Shown here one piece after another: positions 45,379 to 55,400 of a stretch of 64,000 nt of DNA. Made by a program: the position numbers and the translations under genes. Each line of letters starts with the position of its first letter. The first letter of the stretch is position 1. The notes beneath the pieces are model-generated. The model searched no databases. It had not been told where the DNA came from and saw nothing but the letters and a program-made list of their open reading frames with translations. Source of the stretch: Caecibacteroides pullorum (GTDB taxonomy: Bacteria > Bacteroidota > Bacteroidia > Bacteroidales > Bacteroidaceae); the NCBI RefSeq assembly GCF_019239235.1, contig NZ_JAAZTS010000011.1, positions 1 to 64,000 on the forward strand. The letters run 5' to 3'.

Positions 45379-46875
45379 TTATCGCTGTCGGCTATCACGA
45401 AATCCTTCCAGGTTTTTATAACGTCGTTTCATGAAGCGATGATAGATATTTTTCAACCAGAAGCGCGAGGTGAGGATGAAGCCCAGTCCTACGACAATCA
45501 GGATGATATTAGTGGTATTTTCGCCCAGCCATATTTTGAGAACGAAATTTAGCAATAAAGGTAAGCCGAAGGCTGCAAACGAAATGAGGTTCTGCAGTCC
45601 TGTTCCCATATTCTGGCGATTGGTCAGTTTGGTGTTCAAGTCCAGCGTGCGGTTGTTGTATACGGCCAACTGGAACAGGCAGAAATAGATGGCTCCGGCG
45701 GTAAACAGTGCCCAAGCCAGGCAACTGACAACGGTCAGCTTGCCTGTCACCATAGCAGGTGTCATCAGCAGGAAGGGAATCAGAATAGCTACGCTATAAA
45801 GGATGTACTTGGCACGCAGCAGCGAGTAGATAGATTCCTTGCGGCTCATCAGTCCATCAATGTAGTTACCTTCGTAACTCATGATACTGAGCAGGAACAT
45901 GATGCCGAAGATGACGTAGTTGTACACCATGATGAAGTTTTTCATGCCGTCAGAGTCGTAGATATCCGAAAAGCTGAGGATACCGCTGAACATCAGTACG
46001 ATGATAACAATGGAACGTAGTGAGGCTTTGCATACTTTGTTGCGTAGCAGCAGCTTCAGCTCCAGGCGCATGTATTCTCCTATTTCGCCGTAGCGGTCCA
46101 GGAAGCGGTATTCCGACACGCTGCGCACCTTCACTGTCGTGTCTTCTACTTTGTTTAGTTCGCTGTACACCAGCCCCTGCATCACTTTGCGGTTAACGAA
46201 CCATAGAGCAATGATGACGACTATCACGCTGAGAAAGCTGAATGCATTGCCTGTAATGAAGCCTTCGCCTAATGTTACGGCCCAGTCGAACAAAGGGCTG
46301 TCGTCAGGAATGAACAGGGCACAACCGATAGCGCCATAAACGGCAAGCGGAAGGAAAGTCCACCAGATGCGTTCGTTCATCAACGTGCGACACAGCAAGA
46401 ACCAGTAGTTGTTCATTACCATCATCAGCCAGATGCCGATACTGTAGGTAACAACGCCTGTCACGCCATAGAAACGCGTTACGGTGATGATAGCCAACGG
46501 TACAAAGAAGAACAGCCAGAAGAGGTTGAACGTACTCAGCCCAGAACGAAGTAGAAGACAATCTATCAGCCTGTTGCGTTTAATGGGAAGCAACAGGTAG
46601 GGTTTCATTTCCTGCGTAGGTGTTTTTTGGAAAGGAAAACGGATGAGGAAGTCGAGCGCCAGGATGATGATGAGTCCCCCGTTGATGATCTGGTAGGGCT
46701 CGCGCGACTCTTCACTCAGGGCAAAAGCAAAAGTTGTGCCGAAGAATATCAGATACCCGGCCCAGAAGGCGGCCATGAGGTACATCCAAAAACGGCCGAA
46801 TTTGTTTTTGTCGTACATGGGATGGCGTTTGTCGGCCAGCTTGCCATGTCGGCGTAGTTCGAGAAACAAGTTCAT
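45379..46875 (-). CDS. DUF5687 family ABC permease
   Basis: A 498-residue inner-membrane protein with about 11-12 hydrophobic segments and an N-terminal cytoplasmic helix (MNLFLELRRHGKLADKRHP). It resembles the DUF5687 family, Bacteroidota membrane partners of single ABC ATPases. It is the permease of the exporter whose ATPase gene follows. No substrate can be assigned. Confidence 0.82.
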   Translation of the reverse strand: MNLFLELRRHGKLADKRHPMYDKNKFGRFWMYLMAAFWAGYLIFFGTTFAFALSEESREPYQIINGGLIIILALDFLIRFPFQKTPTQEMKPYLLLPIKRNRLIDCLLLRSGLSTFNLFWLFFFVPLAIITVTRFYGVTGVVTYSIGIWLMMVMNNYWFLLCRTLMNERIWWTFLPLAVYGAIGCALFIPDDSPLFDWAVTLGEGFITGNAFSFLSVIVVIIALWFVNRKVMQGLVYSELNKVEDTTVKVRSVSEYRFLDRYGEIGEYMRLELKLLLRNKVCKASLRSIVIIVLMFSGILSFSDIYDSDGMKNFIMVYNYVIFGIMFLLSIMSYEGNYIDGLMSRKESIYSLLRAKYILYSVAILIPFLLMTPAMVTGKLTVVSCLAWALFTAGAIYFCLFQLAVYNNRTLDLNTKLTNRQNMGTGLQNLISFAAFGLPLLLNFVLKIWLGENTTNIILIVVGLGFILTSRFWLKNIYHRFMKRRYKNLEGFRDSRQR

Positions 46876-46904
46876 GATTGCATGTAAATGTTTGGTATGA
46901 AAAA

Positions 46905-46973
46905 AGGCACGGATAACTCGGATTTTACGGATTTGCTATGCCATTCCGTTGTCTTTCCGTGTCATCCGTGCCT
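46905..46973 (-). terminator. Terminator of the M16 peptidase gene
   Basis: AGGCACGGAT and its exact complement bracket a second ACGGA-rich fold; on the minus strand a run of T follows. Lies 30 bases after the peptidase stop. Confidence 0.75.
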
Positions 46974-47003
46974 GTTATTTTATGTAGGGCTTTCCTTTTA
47001 ATA

Positions 47004-49847
47004 TTACTTCTTGTCGGGTACGGTCATCACCACTGTAATCTTGTTGCCCTGTTTTTGCAGGTCGGCAGCAAACTTTTGTACGTCTGCTTTGCTGATGGCA
47101 TTGATCGTTTCTACGTAGTCTTTGGTATTGTCCACACCGTTGCAGAAATATTCTTTCAGATTGTTTACCCAGTAGCTGTTTTCTTTCTGGTTGTCGTTAT
47201 ACTTTTTCAGCATATACTCCTTGATTTTCTGCATGTGTTCGTCGCTCGGACCTTCGGTAGCCATTTCTTTCATTTCGCGATCGATGATGGAATTCAGCTT
47301 TTCGAATTTGTCAGGGTCTGTCTGATATACAATCTGCATCATCATGTCTTCCGTCGGGTATTTGTTCAGCCCTCCGTAGCAGCTGACGCCGTATGTACCG
47401 CCTTCTTTTTCGCGGATTTCCTCCGTGTAAACCATGTCGAGTGCCTGTGTCAGGAAGCTCATCAGCAGATTGTTCTTCAGGTCATATTTGCAGTCACCGC
47501 TGTAGAGCATGAAGACAGTGGCCATCGGTGTTTGCTGTTCTTTGGCATATGTCTTGTTCAGAATGCCCTTGGCGATGTCCATGTGGTTGTCGCGTACGGT
47601 TTCTTTAGCACCTGTAGAGGGCAGAGCGCCGAGGTATTGCTCGATGAGCGGCTTCATTTGTTCCAGATCGATGTTACCAACGAGGAAGAAGGTGAAGTCG
47701 CCTGCATTGGCGAAACGTTCCTTGTAGATTTGCAGAACGCGGTCGTAGTCGATCTGGTCGATCAGTTCGGGCTTCAGCGAGAGATAGCGCGGATGGTTGC
47801 CGTACATCATCGAGGTGATGGTGTCGTTGATGCTCGACAGCGGGTTGGCTGCTGCATTTTCCAGCTGTGCTTTCAGACGTGTCTTGAAAGAGGCAAAAGC
47901 TTCCATATCCTTGCGTGGAGCTGTGAAGCTCAGGTAAGTGAGCTGCATCATCGTTTCAAAATCTTTGGGTGAGCAGTTGCCGTGTACGTATTCTTGTGTA
48001 CCGCCTACACCTGCGTCTACCGATACTTTCTTGCCGGCCAGCATCTTCGTCAGTTCCACGTTGCTGAAGTCACCCAGTCCGCCGGCAGAGATTACGCCGT
48101 TCAGAATGCCTTGGTTGAAGTTCAGCTTGTCACTGTCGGGCAGCAGACTTGTTCCACCCAGACTGAAAGCGCTCATGCGGATTTCGTCAGCCTTGAAGTC
48201 TGTCTTCTTCACGTAAACCTTCACACCGTTCGACAGGGTCAGTTCCGTTGTGCCATAGATGGCGTCAGCCTTTTCCGATACGATCTTGCCGCCTTTGGGA
48301 GCTTCTTTCATCAGCGGTTCGTTGCTTACCTTGTCTTCGTAGGGTTTTACGTCGAGCTGTTTCATGCCGTTCAGCTGTGCCAGCACTTCTTCCTTAGTGG
48401 GGATTACTTCGCCTTCTTTGTCGGGGGCGGAGATGATGACCACCTCGTTGTTGTCAGGAATCAGTTCGCTTTGTACAATCTGGTTTACCAGAGCCACGGG
48501 GATGTTGGGGGCTATCTGGTTGAAGACTGTATATTCGTATTCGATGCCTGGCATAGGCTCAGCGTCGAGGAAGTGCTGGATGCACTCGTTCACGTACGAA
48601 TCATTCTTCGTGTTGGCACGTTCGTTATAGGAAGACTCAATACGTTGCAGGATGTTTGCACGGGCACGTGCATATTCCGATTCCGTGAATCCATAGCGGC
48701 GCATGCGTTCTACTTCCGTCAGCAGAGCGGTCAAAGTTTCCTTCAGACCGTTGTCTTTGGCCGTACCAGAGATGTTGAAGGCTTCTTTGGTCTTGGATAG
48801 GAAGAAGTTGCCATAATAACTGCCGGCATTTACGTAGGGCGGGTTGGCGCTCTGTGCCAGTTCGCTCAGACGCTCATTCAGCATCATGGTGATGGTGCTC
48901 ATCAGGTAGTCCTGCACCAGGTAGGCCATAGTACCCTTGATGGAGTCGGGCGTGGCATCGTGCTTGAAGTAAATGTCGATGCTCGGACTGTCTATCTCCT
49001 TGTCCTTACCTATATATATAAGGGGTTCGGCATTATCGGGTACGGGATAGTAGACACGTTCGGCTGGGTTGACGGGCTTCTTCACGTCAGCAAATACCGA
49101 CTTGATTTTGGCTTCCATCTGGTCTACGTCAATGTCACCCACGATGATGATACCCTGCAGATCGGGACGATACCATTTGGCGTAGTAGTCGCGGATGTCC
49201 TGATAGGGGAAGTTGTTGATGACGTCGATGCTGCCGATGGGCATACAGTCGCTGTACTTGGAGTCGGGGTAGATGACGGGTTGCGCTTCGGTGTAGAGGC
49301 GGAGCATGCCGCTGTTGCGGCTGCGCCACTCTTCGCGGATGACGCCGCGTTCCTTGTCTATCTCCTTGTCGGCCAGCAGGATGGCGTTGCTCCAGTCGTG
49401 CAGGATGAGCAGGCAGGAGTCTACTACGGATGCATCTGTACTGGGGACATTGCTGATGCGGTAAACAGTTTCATCCACCGAGGTATAGGCGTTGAGGTTC
49501 ACACCGAATTTGATACCTTTCGTTTCGCACCATTGTACGATACCCAGGCCACGTTCGTCGCCGGGGAAGTTTTTCGTACCGTTGAAGGCCATGTGCTCCA
49601 GGAAGTGTGCCAGTCCGCGTTGTTGTGGCTCTTCGAGGATAGAACCTACTTTCTGTGCGATATGAAATTCAACACGGTTTTCGGGTTTTTCGTTGTGACG
49701 GATGTAATAGGTCAGTCCGTTGTCCAACTTGCCCACGCGTACCTGTGCGTCCATGGGGACGGGTGGCATCTGCTGGGCGAAAAGGATTCCCATGTTACCG
49801 CAGACGATGACTGCGGCCAGGATGGTTTTCTTGAATAAATGTCTCAT
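47004..49847 (-). CDS. M16 family zinc peptidase (insulinase-like), exported
   Basis: A 947-residue two-lobed peptidase of the pitrilysin type, probably periplasmic, degrading peptides. Signal peptide of about 25 residues ending FAQ. The inverted zinc motif HFLEH is at residues 81-85 with Glu84 catalytic; the third ligand is expected about 75 residues on, in the ERGVIREEWR stretch. The second lobe (about 510-947) repeats the fold without a zinc motif, as in the family. A monocistronic gene ended by its own terminator. Confidence 0.94.
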   Translation of the reverse strand: MRHLFKKTILAAVIVCGNMGILFAQQMPPVPMDAQVRVGKLDNGLTYYIRHNEKPENRVEFHIAQKVGSILEEPQQRGLAHFLEHMAFNGTKNFPGDERGLGIVQWCETKGIKFGVNLNAYTSVDETVYRISNVPSTDASVVDSCLLILHDWSNAILLADKEIDKERGVIREEWRSRNSGMLRLYTEAQPVIYPDSKYSDCMPIGSIDVINNFPYQDIRDYYAKWYRPDLQGIIIVGDIDVDQMEAKIKSVFADVKKPVNPAERVYYPVPDNAEPLIYIGKDKEIDSPSIDIYFKHDATPDSIKGTMAYLVQDYLMSTITMMLNERLSELAQSANPPYVNAGSYYGNFFLSKTKEAFNISGTAKDNGLKETLTALLTEVERMRRYGFTESEYARARANILQRIESSYNERANTKNDSYVNECIQHFLDAEPMPGIEYEYTVFNQIAPNIPVALVNQIVQSELIPDNNEVVIISAPDKEGEVIPTKEEVLAQLNGMKQLDVKPYEDKVSNEPLMKEAPKGGKIVSEKADAIYGTTELTLSNGVKVYVKKTDFKADEIRMSAFSLGGTSLLPDSDKLNFNQGILNGVISAGGLGDFSNVELTKMLAGKKVSVDAGVGGTQEYVHGNCSPKDFETMMQLTYLSFTAPRKDMEAFASFKTRLKAQLENAAANPLSSINDTITSMMYGNHPRYLSLKPELIDQIDYDRVLQIYKERFANAGDFTFFLVGNIDLEQMKPLIEQYLGALPSTGAKETVRDNHMDIAKGILNKTYAKEQQTPMATVFMLYSGDCKYDLKNNLLMSFLTQALDMVYTEEIREKEGGTYGVSCYGGLNKYPTEDMMMQIVYQTDPDKFEKLNSIIDREMKEMATEGPSDEHMQKIKEYMLKKYNDNQKENSYWVNNLKEYFCNGVDNTKDYVETINAISKADVQKFAADLQKQGNKITVVMTVPDKK

Positions 49848-49950
49848 AACTCAATTTTTAAGTTTTTCTGTATGTATCAGTCGAAGGCGGTGGCCGAAAG
49901 TCACACGCCAGAGAGATTTTTTTAGTGATTATCGGCTTGTAATTCGTCTC

Positions 49951-50877
49951 TTATTCGGGTATAATCAGCGTAATGGCTTCGTGCAGGATACCGATTTCCA
50001 GCGGGAAGTGGCGGTCAAGAATACGTCCGTCCAGGTCGACTTCCGCATTCTGCGCACGAAGCACTTTGACGTGTTGAGTACGATAGGGGTGAACTACCTT
50101 GTGGTTCAGGATACGTCCTTGTATCAGCATCCACAGGCCACTGAGCAGCTGGCGAAGTTCGGGACGGTAGATGACAGAAACGTCCAGCCAACCGTTGTAG
50201 GGGACGGCACTCGGCACTTGTCCATAACCACGTGCACTGCCGATACAAACCGTCATGATACGTCCGCGGATGTGTTCGCCGTTTATCTTCAGATGCATGC
50301 GATGAAGCTTGCGTTCGAAAATGAGCGACAGCAAGGCCATGAAATATGACAATGGCTTTACGCCCCAGAATCGTTTGCACTGGTCGGTAACCTTTACGAT
50401 GCGTGCTCCCAGGCCAATGTTGATGGCGTTCAGGAAATAGCGTGTCAGGTGTTTCTGTCCGTCGTAATAGTAGCATGTACCTACGTCGATCCGTCTGCGC
50501 CGCCCGTGAATGATGCAGTCTACAGCCTCTTTATAGTCATCGCTCATGTCCCAGTAGTTGGCAAAGTCATTGCCGATGCCGTTGGGGATGATGCCCAGGC
50601 TGATGTTTTCCTTGTCGGGAGCATCGGAGTTCATGATACCGTTGATGGCATCGTTCAGGGCGCCGTCGCCACCCACGATGACGATGGTATGGTAACCGTT
50701 GTTGGCCAGAATGCCGGCCAAACGTTCCACCGAGCCGAACCCTTCGGATTGTACGTAGTCATAAGCCACGTTTCGGCTGTCCATGTATTCCTTGATTTCT
50801 TTCCACCGTTTCTGCACTTTGCGTGTGCCGGCTTTGGGGTTGTATATCACCCCCCATTTTTCGGGTGATTTCGTCAT
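49951..50877 (-). CDS. Diacylglycerol kinase family lipid kinase (YegS/DgkB-like)
   Basis: Soluble lipid kinase of 308 residues. The nucleotide-binding GGDGALNDAINGI motif is at residues 69-81, preceded by YNPKAGTRK near residue 12, both family hallmarks. The C-terminal beta-sandwich carries the lipid site. It phosphorylates a diacylglycerol or a sphingoid-type lipid; which one cannot be told, but Bacteroidaceae make sphingolipids. Lies 72 bases after miaA. Confidence 0.9.
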   Translation of the reverse strand: MTKSPEKWGVIYNPKAGTRKVQKRWKEIKEYMDSRNVAYDYVQSEGFGSVERLAGILANNGYHTIVIVGGDGALNDAINGIMNSDAPDKENISLGIIPNGIGNDFANYWDMSDDYKEAVDCIIHGRRRRIDVGTCYYYDGQKHLTRYFLNAINIGLGARIVKVTDQCKRFWGVKPLSYFMALLSLIFERKLHRMHLKINGEHIRGRIMTVCIGSARGYGQVPSAVPYNGWLDVSVIYRPELRQLLSGLWMLIQGRILNHKVVHPYRTQHVKVLRAQNAEVDLDGRILDRHFPLEIGILHEAITLIIPE

Positions 50878-50949
50878 AGCTTCTTTGTCCTTATTGTTTG
50901 GCAGTGGGAGAGGAAGGAAGCCTCTTTTCTGCCGTTGTCACTTGCAAAT

Positions 50950-51873
50950 TTACAAATTCTCTGTGAGTTTTCCTTTGACAAACGCAATCTTTTCTTCCAT
51001 GGGCAGGCGTGCGTCCATCCAGTGGATGGTAAAGCCGCGCCGTTCCATGCCTCTGAACCATGTCATTTGCCGCTTGGCAAACTGATGGATGGCGGTTTCC
51101 AGTCCGTGGAACATCTCGTCGTAAGTCAGCCGGCCGGTGACGTAGAGGGTCAGGTATTTGTATTCCAGTCCGTAATAGATGAGGTCTTCTGCTGCGATAC
51201 CTCGTTCCAGCAAGCGGCGTACTTCGTCCACCATACCTTCGTCCAGTCGCTGCTTCAGGCGGCGGGTTATCTTTTCGCGGCGCAGGTCGCGGTCGATGTC
51301 CACGCCGATGATAAGGCTTTTCAGCTGTGGAAACGAACGCTCGTCCACGGGGGTGTGCAGGTAGTATTCTTCTATTTCGATGGCTCGGATGGCTCGTTTG
51401 GCTGTGTCCACGTCCGTTGTGTTGTGCAAGGTCTTGTAGGTTTTCAGCAGTTCAGTCAGTTCTTCCAGCGATTTGTCTGCCAGGCGGGCGCGCAGCTCAG
51501 GGTTCTCGGGTACGGGCAGCAGGCGGTAGCCTTTCAGCACAGCTTCCAGATAGAGCCCCGTCCCTCCGCAGGCGATGGGTATCATACCCCTGTGGCGGAT
51601 ATCTTCGTAAGCCGTCAGGAAGTCGCGCTGGTACTCGAAGACGTTGTACTTGTAGCCCGGCTCGGCGATGTCTATAAGGTGGTAGGGGATGGCTTGTCCG
51701 TTTACGTTGTAGTCGGCCAGGTCCTTCCCTGTACCCAGATCCATGCCGCGGTACACCTGTCGGGAGTCGGCACTGATGATTTCCGTTTTCAATTCAGCTG
51801 CCAGAGCTGCTGCAAAAGGTGTCTTTCCCGAAGCTGTAGGACCCAGTATGGCGATTAAATCATAGTTTGGCAT
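50950..51873 (-). CDS. miaA: tRNA dimethylallyltransferase MiaA
   Basis: Adds the isopentenyl group to A37 of tRNAs reading UNN codons. The P-loop GPTASGKT is at residues 11-18, followed by SADSRQVYRGMDLGTGKD, a signature stretch, and a C-terminal IHQFAKRQMTWFRGM tRNA-binding region. Length (307 aa) is normal. It is the last conserved core gene before the AT-rich accessory region. Confidence 0.96.
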   Translation of the reverse strand: MPNYDLIAILGPTASGKTPFAAALAAELKTEIISADSRQVYRGMDLGTGKDLADYNVNGQAIPYHLIDIAEPGYKYNVFEYQRDFLTAYEDIRHRGMIPIACGGTGLYLEAVLKGYRLLPVPENPELRARLADKSLEELTELLKTYKTLHNTTDVDTAKRAIRAIEIEEYYLHTPVDERSFPQLKSLIIGVDIDRDLRREKITRRLKQRLDEGMVDEVRRLLERGIAAEDLIYYGLEYKYLTLYVTGRLTYDEMFHGLETAIHQFAKRQMTWFRGMERRGFTIHWMDARLPMEEKIAFVKGKLTENL

Positions 51874-51943
51874 ACACTTGCAATTTACGTTCGGGCAAAC
51901 TTACGGATTTTCTGTGGAATATACTAATGAAAGACTGGTTCTA

Positions 51944-51987
51944 TTTTTCTCCAGTTGAGAAAAACTTTTTTCCCAACTGGAGAAAAA
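51944..51987. repeat. 44-bp near-perfect palindrome
   Basis: Arms TTTTTCTCCAGTTG and CAACTGGAGAAAAA pair exactly (14 bp); the centre also folds (GAAAAA with TTTTTC). It lies 70 bases upstream of miaA. It is not a normal terminator for either neighbour, since both lead away from it. Confidence 0.75.
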
Positions 51988-52027
51988 ACAGTGGCTGCTT
52001 GGTGTTTCCAACTGCCTACATTAGCGT

Positions 52028-52154
52028 CGTAAAGTGCCACTTTAGCGTGCTAAAGAGGGACTTTACGGAAGCCAAGTGCCTCATGGTAGAAAGCAGTGCT
52101 TTTCGGGTGTGAAAGCAATGTTTTAAAGGGAAGAAAGCATCGTCTTCTTGTGAA
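52028..52154. repeat. Six tandem 21-22 bp repeats
   Basis: Units start at 52028, 52049, 52070, 52089, 52111 and 52133. The first two match the AAAG...CTTTA type at 9898; the fourth to sixth begin GAAAGCA like the third unit at 22588. So the array joins two variants of the family, with the third unit the least alike and overlapping the fourth by two bases. Lies in the 528-base gap between divergent miaA and the helicase gene. Confidence 0.78.
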
Positions 52155-52173
52155 AATTATGTTTTTGTTTTAT

Positions 52174-52227
52174 CCTTCACGCCTTCACTTCATTTCAAAA
52201 CGTTGGAATATAGCTTGTTATGGTGAA
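52174..52227 (+). repeat. 54-bp intergenic element, copy 2
   Basis: Same length and ends as the element at 10033-10086: starts CCTTCACGCCTTCAC and ends TTATGGTGAA, about 60% identical by eye. In both places it follows the 21-22 bp repeats. Nothing else is recognised in 52228-52345. Confidence 0.6.
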
Positions 52228-52349
52228 ATATGTGTTTTGTTTGCTTTCACATCTTTAGGTATGTGTGTGGCGTTTTAGATAATCAGATTGTAATAGATAT
52301 GAACACTTAATTTTTTTCAAATGTGCAGAAAGTTTGCATACTTGCTATG

Positions 52350-52357
52350 TATTTTTG
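52350..52357 (+). promoter_or_regulatory. -7 element of the helicase gene
   Basis: TATTTTTG fits TAnnTTTG, 44 bases before the ATG. No TTTG at the usual distance. Confidence 0.4.
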
Positions 52358-52401
52358 TAGCATAAATAATAATTTTATCTAGTAACTAATTTTATTTGCT
52401 T

Positions 52402-55400
52402 ATGCTAACTCCTTTTGCGAATAGACTGGAATCTATTATCAATGAAAAACGGAATGTGATTGAACGTCCTATTTTTGTATTCGTAGGTTTAACACCTTAT
52501 GTGGATTTCACTCCCTATAAAGACAACATTGTGCATGTTGAAACCTTTGATAAGGAAGGGAATACATCGTTATTCAACGAGAAATGGTTTACAAAAGTAT
52601 TTATAAAATTATCGCAATCAACGGATTTTTGTATTTTATCACATCAGCAATATTCATATCTGATAGAATACCTAAACCCAGACTTGTATAAGGATAGATT
52701 GGTTGTGGTTTATGACAATCTGCGTTCATTATTGCCCATCTCAAAAGAGTTATATATGGAAGAGAATTCTGGCGATGGATTGGAGGTCCGTTCAGACGAA
52801 ATGCCAGTATATCATGCGGAACAGTTTAAGATTGGAGAGAATTATTTCTATTCTTTGAAAGGATTTGATGAAGAAAATATGACCGTTCCCTTTTTTACAG
52901 AAGTGAAAAAGCTTGATCCTTCACCCTATTCGTATTCAAGTGAAGAAGTGATAGATATTGCATCCAATCCTTATTCATTGGATTTCTTTGTCAATGAATG
53001 TATCAGGACATCCAATTTCAAAAAAAGAATGGTGGTAAAACTTTCAGCCAAGAATGTGTTGGGCACCGCTATAGAAAGAAATATGGAGTATCTGAATGCT
53101 CTATTATCAGTTTATGGTGGAGGTATATATAGAGCATCATTGGAGAATGTTACTAAGGACTATGCTCCGTCTAATGAAGCGATTACTTTATTGAAAAAAT
53201 ATTGGGGAGAGTCTGCATCGTTCCGCAATATAAATGTGTATGAAAATCCAGAGATGGGAAAAGCTACAATGCCTATATCACAGGGGCTTATAATAGATAC
53301 CATCATTAATGAGTACAAGACAGCAAAAAGTGGTAATATACCTCGTGACATATTCATCACCGCACCAACCGGGGCTGGTAAGTCACTTATTTTTCAGATA
53401 CCTGCATTCTATGCAGCAGAACAGGGAGATGTAACTATCGTTGTATCCCCACTCAAGGCTCTTATGAATGATCAGGTTATGAATCTGAAGAATGAAAGAG
53501 AGTATTCAAGGGTAGAGTTTATCAACAGCGATCTTAATCTGATGGATCGTGACAGGATTATAGACAGGTGCAAAAGGAGGGAAATAGATATCTTATATTT
53601 ATCACCGGAATTATTACTCTCATACGCATTGAGTTATTTTATTGGAGATAGAAGATTAGGCCTTCTTATCATAGACGAAGCTCATCTTATCACTACATGG
53701 GGCAGGGACTTTAGAGTAGATTATTGGTTTCTTGGAAATTATCTGAATAAGATTCGCAAGTATTCAGCTTCCTCATTCCCTTTGGTCGCATTAACGGCTA
53801 CTGCAGTATATGGCGGTGTTAATGATATGGTGTTTGACAGTATAAACTCGTTAAACATGCATGACCCGCATAAATTCATAGGTGAGGTTCGTAGGACAGA
53901 TATAGAATTTGTGATTGACACTCATGACAATTATAGAGATGGTTCATTCGAGAATAACAAGATTGAAGAAACTGGTAATTTCATAAAAGGAGTTCGTAAG
54001 CTTGATTTGAAGACAATTGTCTATGCTCCCTATACACGTCATATAGCTAAGATAGAAGATAAGGTAGCTGAGATGGGGATTGATGGGGTAGTTTCGTTTC
54101 ATGGCTCAATGATAAATGACAACCAGAGAGCTGCCTATGAGAGATTTAAGAATAATCAGGCTAAAGTAATGGTTGCAACCAAAGCTTTTGGGATGGGGGT
54201 GGATATTCCGGATATTCAGGTTGTATATCATCATGCCCCTTCCGGTTTGTTACCGGACTATGTACAGGAGATAGGGCGTGTCGCTCGTAAAAAAGGGATG
54301 AAGGGATACGCAGCACTAACATTTTCACCTTCTGATCTGAGGTATAGCAAGCAGTTATTTGGCATGTCTTCCATAAAGACTTTTCAGTTGCAGGAGGTTC
54401 TCAAAAAAATAATGCGTCATTTTATGACAAACGGTAGAAAAAGAAATATGCTTTTGTCTTCAAATGACTTTGGATATATTTTTGAAACAGGCGACGGACT
54501 TGATCAAAAGGTTTCTACCGCATTGATGATGATAGAGAAGGACTATCTGCTTAAAACACGTTTTAATGTTTTGATAGCAAGGCCCAAAAGGGTGTTTACC
54601 TGCGTCTATGCACGTACAAACGAGGTCGGAATACAGAGACTTAAAGAGAGATATGGAGATTGTTTCAGTGTGATAAGTAGATCTGAAAAGACAGATTCAT
54701 ACAATATTGAGCTGAACCTCGATAAAATCTGGTCGTCACATTTTAACGAATACAGTTTCCCTCAGATAAAAAGAGATTTTTATAATAAGAGGTTTCTTGA
54801 ATCGGAAGGAATAAGCCTATCTCCTCTTATAAAAGTAACGCACAGGATCAACACAGAGTTTACTGTTGTGCTCAATACGATAAATGAAGTTATTTCTGCT
54901 ATTAAAGCAGCTTTTGTCCAGTTAAGACAAAGAGGTGGATTCTTTACAGAGCAGGAATTCAGAAGTATAGTAAAGTCTCTTTTGCTCTCAAAATATGACA
55001 TAGACAAAATAATATCATTTATTCTATCAACATATTCGGGAAGACTTATCGGTTGCAATACATTGGAAGCCGACTCTTTCCTGCAGAGAAGGGTTGTCGG
55101 GTTCAACGAAGAATATCAGGTGTTTTCGACAAACTATGAATCTCAATTTGCCACATTAATCAAGATTCTAACCTCTATGTTTGATGAGAATGCATCGAAA
55201 AGGGCAATCAGATATGTTTCTGCTGGTGAAGTTATGCTTAAAAACCATATCAGACTCGGTTCATTGATTGAGATACTCGGAATAGGCAGTTTTGAAACAC
55301 AAGGCGGTGATGAACCTAAAATCTTCGTTCGTATAAACGATCCACGGAGGATAAAAAAAGATTCTGAAAGTAAGATTTACACTAATTTCATTCTTGAGGG

